Assembly (NCBI GenBank): GCA_963969495.1
Contig: OZ018321.1
Coordinates: 68,337,035 to 68,401,034 of the forward strand
Reading direction: 5' to 3'
Length of the DNA stretch: 64,000 nucleotides
Source: Ceratothoa steindachneri
Taxonomy: Eukaryota; Arthropoda; Malacostraca; Isopoda; Cymothoidae
This document shows positions 35,521 through 44,567 of this stretch, piece after piece. The notes below the pieces were generated by a model, which saw only the letters and a program-made list of their open reading frames with translations, was not told the DNA's origin and searched no databases. Position 1 is the stretch's first letter, and every line of letters begins with the position of its first letter. The translations under genes were made by a program, and so were the position numbers.

Positions 35521-36000
35521 CTAAATACATAATCTGCGAATCACCCACCACAAGCACTTCCTTCGCTTCACATGCTCCTATGCTCACTCACCTTCTCCTA
35601 GGTCTCCTGAGACAACTTGCTATTACACATAATAGGCTATGAACTACACTCTCTATCTTCCTCTACTATCCCCACAACCTTAACACCAAAAACCTTAATT
35701 CCATCGGGAAATTACTATATCCACTACTATATCCACCGGCCCTACTTCTAACCTAAATTAGCTAATCGTGCGAGAGCCAGAACTCTTTTCGGCCTTAGTA
35801 TTGTGATCCTAACTAAACTTGGTGACTAATTCCACTAACCTAGTTAACTATTCTAAATTCTACGCTATTCCACTACATACTCTCACAGCGCACATAGAAT
35901 GCAACCAGTCCCTACTCGTATCAATCCGCTTGCGGTAAAAACATTCGAAGAATCTCGTTCACTTTGACCACTATAATCACAATCAGCAATTCACCTTTAT

Positions 36001-36657
36001 CTCAACCTATTGCACTGAGCCATTTCTACCTAATTAATATTTAAAAAAAAAATCATTGATTTAATAAAAAAAAGGAATAAATACACTCATGAGAGCGAAT
36101 TAACAGCACACTAATTAACACTTCAATGAGCCGAGACCAACACACTAAATCGCTATATGAATTAACTTAATTATCTAGTAAGACAATGGGTTGTTTTCTC
36201 TCACTACTGCATCTTCATCAGAAGGTAATGATGACTTCAAAAGGTAATGATGAATATTTTTGGCTGGGCGATGAGCAGAAATACTGATATGATTTTGCTT
36301 CTGAGAAAAATGGTGATGAAAACAAGAAGATTGCAGTTCTATTTATTTGGTGGCTTTGGGTAGCAAATGGAGGAGAAGTTCGAATTAGATTGATTATCGA
36401 TTTCAGGAGCTTATCTTTGATGATGCTTAAATATAACTCTCTTAATGTTCGTGCTTTTGTACGATGAATAAATAAGACTAGACTCGTTTTGATGTAAAAA
36501 CAGTTGCGTAAATGCTATCTCCTAATGCGGAGAAAATGACTTGATTGGTATGACCCACGAGCGATATGTGAAACCGCTCCTCGAAATAATTTCTCTCGAA
36601 TGATCTCACTTCTCCTCGATTTTCTCGTTTTATACTTGGACACATTTACAAACATAC

Positions 36658-36721
<64 letters not shown>

Positions 36722-37139
36722 CATTTGAAAGCCTTTCCTCTCGTGAGAAAATATACTGAAACGGTGAAATTTGTTCAAACGCTTTTTTCCGTCTTCCTTA
36801 ACAAAAATAAAAATATAATATTGTGGTTGTAATTTGATGCACACTGCGTGTTATTATGATTTAGTTAACCCATTTTAAGGTTTCCTTTTATAACCATAGA
36901 ATAATTACTTTCAGTCCTAGTTTACCTTTTTACCGCGACTTTGGTCTTTTCGAGAATTCAAAATGGGAACGGTTATAAAATATCCTGTTGCATGTTATAA
37001 TGTTTCATTTGAGTTTCTTTTAGGTTCATTTCACACACATAAATTTATTTGCATTGCCTAAGTGTAAACATTACTACTCCATGTGTTTGTGTGTGCACAT
37101 ATTGTGTGTACCACACATTATCCATTTTGTTTTAAAATT
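36001..37139. other. Unassigned AT-rich sequence with a TA microsatellite
   Basis: No coding region recognised. A short imperfect duplication of GAAGGTAATGATGA lies near 36220-36255. Confidence 0.35.
36658..36720. repeat. (TA)n microsatellite
   Basis: A long TA run preceded by a few ATACATA variants. Confidence 0.95.
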
Positions 37140-37759
37140 TAGAATGTTTCATTTCCTGTGAATTCTGCTCTGATAAATTCTTGAAGTCTTTCACTCTGCA
37201 AAGGGGATTTTCGAAATATTTTGCAGACCCTTCTCACCTTGTTAATTGTCTCGCTCTATTTTCTTTAAGAGGGGCATAATTTGACACGGAATCTTCTTCC
37301 GTAAAAGAATTTGTACCATGCTTTTCATTTTCATTAGATGAAAATATAAAAAACTCACCTGAAGTATCACTATCTTCCTCATCTTTCGAGTAAGTGGATT
37401 CAGCTAGATTAACCACTTTGTTTTTGGCATGTGAATCATCTGTAACAGCTAAAAGAATACAGTGTGCTATGTATTGATGCTGTGCACATATTTGCTTGCC
37501 AAACTTCTTCAAAACCGATGCACCGTCACTTGTACAACCCACGATGTATGAATTTAAATCTAAATCATATTCATCTAATCTTGCTTTGACTATTTATACA
37601 CATTTAATGCTGTCAATTGATCCGTATATTCTAATCAATCCAATAGACTAATGTTTTTCAAAGTGAATATTTATATGCATGTATATTAACATTCTGCTTT
37701 GAGGTATACTCATCAAATGTTAATGAAAACCAAACGCCTTCATCTACTCGATCTTTGAA
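37140..37759 (-). pseudogene. hAT transposase, 3' part (split by LINE copies 6 and 7)
   Basis: Transposase of a hAT-type DNA transposon, which acts as a nuclear RNase H-fold enzyme. Sense order: DEGVWFSLTFDEYTSKQNV (first catalytic Asp region) near 37740-37690; a frame break; then YIVGCTSDGASVLKKFGKQI (second conserved Asp) and HQYIAHCILLAVTD at 37570-37440; an acidic linker; then, in another frame, INKVRRVCKIFRKSPLQSE near 37250-37150. The C-terminal dimerisation domain was not found. The 5' part lies at 44299-44567. Intact family members read across the two pieces without a gap. Confidence 0.85.
37748..37759 (+). repeat. Target-site duplication, left copy (12 bp)
   Basis: TCGATCTTTGAA, identical to 44299-44310, bounds the tandem of LINE copies 6 and 7. 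Confidence 0.9.
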
Positions 37760-39742
37760 TTTTTTTTTTTTTTTTTTTAAGAGCTCATCTGACGACTGCC
37801 TACTTGGGCATTAGTCGCCGTATTAAAACTGGCCTAGTTCTAGGCTACTTTAAAATGAAATTAAAGAGAGAAAAAAAAAAAAAACACCCCAAAAGGGGGA
37901 AAGGAAGCAAGCTGGTGCGTCGGGGAGAGGTCCCCCCGGCGCAGGAGCGTGCAACTAAAGAGAAAAAAAAACAAAAAAAAACAACAAACAAACCTTGCTT
38001 AAATAATAGGGAGAAGGCCGGCCTCCCCCAAGAAGTCAACAAGTCCACAAGTCAGTGTGCACGAATCTGTCCCGAGCACAAGGGACAGGCGGTAGCCACC
38101 CCGCCCATCCCGGTACTGGGACAGGTATCGTGCGCGAAGATCACCCAGACTGGGACATTCGACAAGAATGTGCCGAACAGTCTGGGGGACGAAGCAGTCG
38201 TTGCAATAGGGCGCAGGCGAGCGCTCCATCAGATAGCGATGCGTCACACGAGTGTGTCCGATTCGAAGACGACAGAAAGCAACCTGAAGCCGCCGCGGCA
38301 TTGGGGGATAGGTCCATGGGAACAGTCGCGGCACAATAGCACGCAACTTTAAGTTACCTTCGACCGTCTCACATCTTCTTTGCCAAGCAGTCCGAAGAGC
38401 TGCCCGTATTCCTGCCATGTAGTCGGTGTGAGGAAGAGCGAAACGCTGGTCCGGTTGCAGAGTCCTCGCGGACTCTTTGGCGCCCTCATCGGCGCGCTCA
38501 TTCCCCGCAATTCCTACATGTCCAGGAACCCAGCAGAAGATAATCTCGACATCTGCCCGGCTCGCCAAAACCGTGGCGTCACGGATATCGCGAACCAGGG
38601 GATGCGGAGATTGCAATGCCCCGAGAGCACTCAGGGCGCTTTGTGAGTCGCTATAGATCACAATCCGGTCTCCGAACCGGGCACGTCGCGTAATCTCCCG
38701 TACCGAGTGGTGTATTGCCACCAGCTCGGCCGTGAAGACAGACGCAGCGCCTGGTAGAGCCCCGCTGACTTCAAACAGAGGGGATACGGCGTGGAAGCCG
38801 ACCCCCTCTTGGGACTTGGAGCCATCCGAATACACTGGCACGGTACCAGCATGACACGATGTGTGCTCCAAAAAGGTCGAACGCAATACTCCCGGCGCAG
38901 TACAAGCTTTGGGAGCAGAGGCGTGGCGACAAATAGCCAAATGTGGTACCCTCCAGGGTGGCGTCCTGGGCAGAACCAGGGGCGCCACCGGCCCTAGAGC
39001 TATATCTACCTCTCGAAGGAGTTTCCTGGCCCTAAACCCAAAGGGCTTAGGGTATGACTGGCGTCTCTCGGCGGCATAGGCACCATCGAGATCAGCTGCG
39101 GATGCAGTGAGAGCTGTTGGCGACTGAGGGAGGCGCCGGGCTCGCGCATACAGGCGAGTGATGCACTGTACGCGGCGCAGAGCGAGTGGCATCTCCCCAG
39201 CATCGACCAACAGGCTCTCAATGGGGGAAGTGCGGAAGGCACCGGTCGCAAAACGAAGGCCGGTGTGGTGGATTGAATCCACCTTCCGCAATAAACGCTC
39301 GGCTGCGGATGCATAAAACTCGCATCCGTAGTCGAGCTTCGAGCGAACAAAGGATCGATAAAAAAGTAAGGCGGTAGCCCTATCAGCGCCCCAAGCGCTG
39401 AACGTCACGGAACGGAGAATGTCCATGGCGCGGGCACAAGAGACCCTAAGGCTGCGAATATGAGCCTCCCAGGTGAGGCGTCGGTCGAATACAAGACCAA
39501 GGAAACGGTGCGACTCAACCACATCCAGGCGTTCCCCATTAAGAAACAAATCTGGGTCAGGGTGAAGCCGTGGATGGCGGCAGAAGTGCACCACCTTAGT
39601 CTTGGCCAAAGAAAACCGAAACCTGTGCGCTTCGGCATAGCGAGAGACGCGGTTCAATGCCTGTTGGAGTCGACGCTTCAGAGTTGGCATCTGGGCCGCG
39701 CCAAAAGAGATCGAAAGGTCGTCCACGTAGAGCGTAGCGAGA
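37760..39742 (-). mobile_element. I/Nimb-like LINE, copy 6 (5' truncated)
   Basis: A young-looking 1,983-bp copy with A-rich tail, 3' hairpin (37791-37819), RNase H and the C-terminal half of RT. It begins abruptly four codons upstream of the YVDD motif and is joined there directly to the tail of copy 7. No target duplication lies at this junction. Sequence is nearly identical to copy 7 over the shared part. Confidence 0.9.
37999..39742 (-). pseudogene. ORF2 C-terminal half, copy 6 (open, 5' truncated)
   Basis: An uninterrupted reading frame of about 575 codons. It starts at the RT active site (VDDLSISFGAAQMPTLKRR) and continues through the palm-thumb (FSLAKTKVVHF, HRFLGLVFDRRLTWEAH). RNase H is complete: VPVYSDGSKSQEG (Asp), FTAELVAIHHSV (Glu), IVIYSDSQSALSAL (Asp), WVPGHVGIAGNERADEGAK (His, Asp). 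The C-terminal knuckle is CNDCFVPQTVRHILVEC (Cx2Cx7Hx4C). It ends FLGEAGLLPII. The frame is open only because little time has passed. Without the endonuclease and most of RT it cannot act alone. Confidence 0.9.
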
Positions 39743-39770
39743 TTTTTTTTATTTTTTTTTTTTTATTTAA

Positions 39771-39799
39771 GGGGCTATCTGGCGACTGCCGACTTAGGC
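39771..39799 (-). promoter_or_regulatory. 3' terminal RNA hairpin of the LINE family (copy 7)
   Basis: Sense GGCGACT-TAT-GCC-TAAGTC-GGC-AGTCGCC forms a 7-bp stem, a 3-nt bulge and a 3-bp inner stem. The same fold occurs at 4486-4514, 15883-15911, 26043-26071, 37791-37819 and 55863-55891. By analogy with other LINEs it may be the structure the reverse transcriptase binds. That is inference. Confidence 0.7.
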
Positions 39800-39944
39800 A
39801 TAAGTCGCCGTAAACAAACAGCCTAGTTCTAGGCTACTTCAAAAAATGGAACAGGGAACAACAAAAAAGAAATAACAATAACAAAACAATAACAAAAACA
39901 ACAACAACAACAACAAAAACAACAACAACAAAAATTAAGCCTGG

Positions 39945-42900
39945 TTAAAAAAAAGGGAGAAGGCCGGCCTCCCCAAAAAAGTTAGCAAGTCCACCAGTCA
40001 AAGTGCACGCACTCGTCCCGAGTACAAGGGACAGGCGGTAGCGACCCCGCCCATCCCGGTACCGGGACAGGTGTCGTGCGCGAAGATCACCCAGACTGGG
40101 ACATTCGACAAGAATGTGCCGAACAGTCTGGGGGACGACGCAGTCGTTGCAATAGGGCGCAGGCGAGCGCTCCACCAGATAGCGATGCGTCACACGAGTG
40201 TGTCCGATTCGGAGACGACAGAAAGCAACCTGAAGCCGCCGCGGCATTGGGGGATAGGTCCATGGGAACAGTCGCGGCGCAATGGAACGCAACTTTAAGT
40301 TCCCTTCGACCGTCTCCCATCTTCTTTGCCAAGCAGTCCGAAGAGCTGCCCGTATTCCTGCCATGTAGTCGGTGTGAGGAAGAGCCAAACTTTGGTCCGG
40401 TCGCAGAGTCCTCGCGGACTCTTTGGCGCCCTCATCGGCGCGCTCATTCCCCACAATTCCCACATGTCCAGGAACCCAGCAGAAGATAATCTCGACATCT
40501 GCCCGGCTCGCCAAAACCGTGGCGTCACGGATATCGCGAACCAGGGGATGCGGAGATTGCAATGCCCCGAGAGCACTCAGGGCGCTTTGTGAGTCGCTAT
40601 AGATCACAATCCGGTCTCCGAACCGGGCACGTCGCGTAATCTCCCGTACCGAGTGGTGTATTGCCACCAGCTCGGCCGTGAAGACAGACGCAGCGCCTGG
40701 TAGAGCCCCGCTGACTTCAAACAGAGGGGATACGGCGTGGAAGCCGACCCCCTCTTGGGACTTGGATCCATCCGTATACACTGGCACGGTTCCAGCGTCA
40801 CACGATGTGTGCTCCAAAAAGGTCGAACGCAATACTCCCGGCGCAGTACAAGCTTTGGGAGCAGAGGCGTGGTGACAAATAGCCAAATGTGGCACCCTCC
40901 AGGGTGGCGTCCTGGGCAGAACCAGGGGCGCCACCGGCCCGAGAGCTATATCTACCTCTCGAAGGAGTTTCCTGGCCCTAAACCCAAAGGGCTTAGGGTA
41001 TGACTGGCGTCTCTCGGCGGCATAGGCACCATCGAGATCAGCTGCGGATGCAGTGAGAGCGTTTGGCGACTGAGGGAGGCGCCGGGCTCGCGCGTACAGG
41101 CGAGTGATGCACTGCACGCGGCGCAGAGCGAGTGGCATCTCCCCACCATCGACCAACAGCCTCTTAATGGGGGAAGTGCGGAAGGCACCGGTCGCAAGGC
41201 GAAGGCCGGTGTGGTGGATCGAATCCACCTTCCGCAATAAACGCTCGGCTGCGGATGCATAAAACTCGCATCCGTAGTCGAGCTTCGAGCGAACAAAGGA
41301 TCGATAAAAAAGTAAGGCGGTAGCCCTATCAGCGCCCCAAGCGCTGAACGTCACGGAACGGAGAATGTCCATGGCGCGGGTACAAGAGACCCTAAGGCTG
41401 CGAATATGAGCCTCCCAGGTGAGGCGTCGGTCGAATACAAGACCAAGGAAACGGTGCGACTCAACCACATCCAGGCGCACCCCATTAAGAAACAAATCTG
41501 GGTCGGGGTGAAGCCGTGGATGGCGACAGAAGTGCACCACCTTAGTCTTGGCCAAAGAAAACCGAAACCTGTGCGCTTCGGCATAGCGAGAGACGCGGTT
41601 CAATGCCTGTTGGAGTCGACGCTCCAGAGTTGGCATCTGGGCCGTGCCAAAAGAGATCGAAAGGTCGTCCACGTAGAGCGTAGCGAGAACATCTTCCTGC
41701 AGCACCGAGGTGATGCCGTTGATGCTCAGGGCAAAGAGTGTGACACTGAGGACACTTCCCTGCGGGACACCCTCTTCCTGCTCCTTTGGGCCGGAGAGAG
41801 CTCCCCCCACCCGTACGCGGAATCGACGATCTCGCAAAAATTCAGATATAAACATTGGGAGGCGTCCCCTCGCCCCCATCGCGTAGAGAGTCTCCATGAT
41901 ACAGTATCGCCATGCGGTATCATAGGCCTTCTCCAGATCAAAAAACACCGCGGCGTAGTGCTGTCTACGAAGGAAAGCCTCGCAGACGGCATTTTCCAGT
42001 CGGAGCAGAGCATCCGATCTTGAGTGAAACTTACGGAAGCCGCACTGTGCAGAAGACAGATGGCCTCCGCTGTCCAGGAAATGGGCTAATCTAACATTTA
42101 CTAATTTCTCCATCAACTTGCACACGCAAAAGGTTAGAGAGATTGGGCGGAAACCGGTCGGAGTAGAGTGATCTCTCCCCGGCTTGCGAAAGGCGAGCAC
42201 AGTAGCGATTCACCAGGAGTCTGGGAGAAGACCTTCCACCCAGATCCTGTTGAACAGATCTAACAGAAAGGCCATGCCTCGCTCACCCAGGTGTCGAAGC
42301 ATGGCGTACGGGACATCGTCCGGACCATGGGCGGTGTCCGCGCACGAAGCGAGAGCGGAACGCAACTCACTCACAGTAAACTTGTCGTTGAAGGGTTCTC
42401 CGCCTCTGGAGGTAAAGTCCAGCCGGCGGCCTTCCGCGACATCACGACGTGCATTGAATGCTGGCGGAGCAGCATCACGGCTAGAGAATGCAGAGAAAGT
42501 GGTCGCTAAGGATTCCGCCACGGACGCGGGGTCCGAGATTGCGGTCCCATTCTCCTGGAGAATGGGAGGGGGGTCCTGCGAGAACTTGCCCCGAATCCTT
42601 TTGACTCGCTTCCACACCTCAGCTAAAGGGGTCTTCCCGTTAAGTGAAGACACGTATGCCCGCCAAGAAGAGCGGCGGGCGTGCTTCGAAATATACCGGA
42701 ACCTAGCCCTAGCCCGACGAAATTCAGCGACAGTGAAATCGTTCTGGCGGCGCTTATAGCGCATGTAGGCATAACGCTTCTGTTTGAGGGCCGTCTCACA
42801 GTCGGCCGACCACCATGGGAGTGGTAGGCGTGCAAAACGGCCAGACGTCCTAGGAATAGTAGTCAGGCCCACGGCGATGAGGTTGCCGGAGAAGAACTCA

Positions 42901-43805
42901 ACGGCCTCATCTACCGACCTAAACTCCTCGACTGAGATAGAGAATTCAGTCATTTCCTGAAATGCAGGCCACCGCGCCCGTGCCAAGCACCACCGAGGTG
43001 TTCTCTCAGGCGGCAGTTGCCCTGAAAATGATATTTGAATGGGAAAGTGATCACTACCATGGAGGTCATCGACCACCCCCCAATCAAAATCAAGCTGTGC
43101 ATACGAAGAGCACAAAGATAGGTCAAGGCAAGAAAATGAAGCGGTTCTCGGACAGTGATGCGTAAACTCATCCACGTTTAGGACACCCATCTCAAGCTCT
43201 TCGATCAGATCGGCAAGGACTTGTCCCCTGGGATTTATGGTGTAATCTCCCCAGAGAGGATGCCTGCCGTTCAGATCTCCAAGCAAGAGATAGGGCCTCG
43301 GCAACCGTGCCACGACGCGGCGGAAGTCCCCCGCGTCGAAGTCAGCTGACGGTGGAATGTACGCAGAAATGATAGTATACCTCCTATCCAAGGGCAGCTG
43401 CACAGCCACTGTCTGTAAGGAGGTATCTAAAGAGAAAGGAAGAACGGAGTCATCATGTCGGGTGTAAACCGCGCATCCCCCAGCCTGGCCGTCCCGCGGT
43501 GGTGGGGTTGCAAGACCCTTATACCCCGGGAGGGCAGGCAGTGGGTACGCGCCTAGCATGGTCTCCTGCAAAAAAATAGCTAACGGGGAACGGGACGAGG
43601 CGAGCCTCCGCAGCTCCTCCCAGTTGGCCCGGAGTCCACGGCAATTCCATTGAAGGAATATGCCCTCCAGGCCTAGCTCGGAGGAGACGCGGGGGCCCTC
43701 CTCGAATTGAAGACCCTCACGGGAATGGCCGTACGCTTCCCGGGGGCAGAACCCCGGGCGCTGTTGGCCGGACAAAGCGCTGGAGGCGCTGTCGCCTTCG
43801 AGGAC
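39945..43805 (-). pseudogene. ORF2 (endonuclease-RT-RNase H), copy 7, one internal stop
   Basis: A frame of about 1,285 codons, open from the TAA at 43806-43808 to 39945 apart from one TGA at 42210-42212. Endonuclease motifs: LQWNCRGL, FLQETMLG (Glu), ISAYIPPS, LLLGDLNGRHPLW (Asp, Asn), GSDHFPI (Asp, His). RT motifs: GFRPISLT, VFFDLEKAYDTAW (motif A Asp), EGVPQGSVLS (B), LYVDDLSISF (C), FLGLVFDRRLTW (E). RNase H: VYTDGSKS, TAELVAI, IYSDSQSALS, GHVGIVGNERADEG. C-terminal CNDCVVPQTVRHILVEC. All catalytic residues are present. There is no ATG before the endonuclease catalytic Glu. It makes a single-stranded nick and copies the RNA in place. Confidence 0.93.
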
Positions 43806-43960
43806 TTATTGGGGGAGGTTGACCTCGCCATGCGAGTCTTTTCCTCCCTCCGCCTCGAAACCTTAGGCGGGCGCTGCGGCTTCGGAGGCGGGGGGCCCTC
43901 TTTTCGAGGAACCACCCTCTCCGAGCCACTCGCTCCACCTCGTGGCGTGGGCGAAGGAGC
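43673..43960 (-). pseudogene. ORF1 C-terminal remnant, copy 7
   Basis: Only the basic C-terminal end of gag remains (VVPRKEGPPPPKPQRPPK, SPNKSSKATAPPALCPANSA), ending at a TAG at 43673. It overlaps the ORF2 frame by about 130 nt, with ORF2 in the -1 frame. The RRM-like core and all three knuckles are deleted. Confidence 0.8.
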
Positions 43961-44282
43961 CGAGAGGAAAAAGGGATGTGAGGAAGGTATGGGTGGGGAT
44001 GAAGCAGGTTGTTAAAAGCCAACCACCCCAGACCGGAGCTCAGGGGTTAGGGGACATTGTCCCCACCCCCCTCAGCCCCGATCCGGGACGATTGGCTGAG
44101 AAGAAGGTCAGCTTCTACCCTGTGAAATTAGAGGCTGACCAGAGAAAGTTGTGGGAGAGGTTGTATGAAAAGCGACGAGGTAGGATAGGAATACAGGCTA
44201 TCTGAAGGAAGGAAGAGAGGCTAAGCTGGGGCCGGACGGGGCGCTGGATCCCGTCAGCACGGCGGCCAGGAGGGCAAATCAC

Positions 44283-44298
44283 CGCGCCCCTTACGGGG
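44283..44298 (-). promoter_or_regulatory. 5' terminal hairpin CCCC-GTAA-GGGG (copy 7)
   Basis: The sense 5' terminus starts CCCCGTAAGGGGCG. As RNA this is a 4-bp GC stem capped by GUAA, a GNRA tetraloop. It is identical in copies 8 (to 48868) and 10 (to 62695), and decayed in copies 5 and 9. Confidence 0.6.
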
Positions 44299-44310
44299 TC
44301 GATCTTTGAA
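44299..44310 (+). repeat. Target-site duplication, right copy (12 bp)
   Basis: Identical to 37748-37759. On the minus strand it encodes part of FKDR in the hAT transposase frame. Confidence 0.9.
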
Positions 44311-44567
44311 GTATTGAGCTAGCTCTTCTTTCTTTTTATTATAGGAATCGAGCACAAAATTTCTAACTGTCCTATGAGTTGTCGGATAGCATTTATCATA
44401 CTTCAATTTCTGTAAGCTTTCTTGGATAAATTTGCAATTCGTAAAACAATGATATATCTATCATGCCGTCTACACTAGCCATCCTGGAAACCTCTTCTTC
44501 CATGGATGGTTTTTAAACAAAGTGTTCAAGAATTTTTTTTTTTACTGAGTAATCTTCATCACCAAGA
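44299..44567 (-). pseudogene. hAT transposase, 5' part
   Basis: Sense pieces: VKKKILEHFV, then SMEEEVSRMASVDGMIDISL; a frame break; then KFIQESLQKLKYDKCYPTTH and RTVRNFVLDSYNKKKEELAQ, ending YFKD at the target duplication. The next residues in family members are continued at 37747 downward (FSLTFDEYTS). The 5' end is cut at 44567 by the broken 3' end of LINE copy 8, so the BED-finger region is missing. Confidence 0.8.

Larger units (their letters stand above)
33230..36000 (-). mobile_element. CR1-like LINE, 5' and 3' truncated
   Basis: A degenerate minus-strand element with three domains in the CR1 order: SGNH esterase, endonuclease, then the N-terminal reverse transcriptase. It stops before the RT catalytic motifs at about 33230. 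The upstream end near 36000 is indistinct. Frames change often, so it is a dead copy. Its AT-rich composition is quite unlike the GC-rich I/Nimb-like family. Confidence 0.75.
39743..44298 (-). mobile_element. I/Nimb-like LINE, copy 7 (complete ends, gag deleted)
   Basis: A 4,556-bp copy with the terminal sequence CCCCGTAAGGGG (sense) at its 5' end and an A-rich tail at its 3' end. Compared with copy 10, about 2.3 kb between the 5' untranslated region and the last part of ORF1 is missing; the junction is near 43960 (GAAGGAGCCGA joined to GAGGAAAAAGG). ORF2 is almost intact. The 5' end abuts the right target duplication, while its 3' tail abuts copy 6. Confidence 0.92.

Noticed and set aside
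37999..39726. Functional host reverse transcriptase or RNase H gene
   Set aside because: It is the 3' part of LINE copy 6, near-identical to copy 7, with a LINE tail and target duplication.
41406..42759. Long plus-strand open frames (205 and 191 codons) over LINE copy 7, and similar ones at 58280-58855, 28781-29338 and 62091-62621
   Set aside because: They are shadows of GC-rich minus-strand ORF1/ORF2 and 5' regions, recur with the copies and show no independent motif.
43950..43970. Splicing as the cause of the gag deletion in copy 7
   Set aside because: No GT donor or AG acceptor at the equivalent positions in copy 10.
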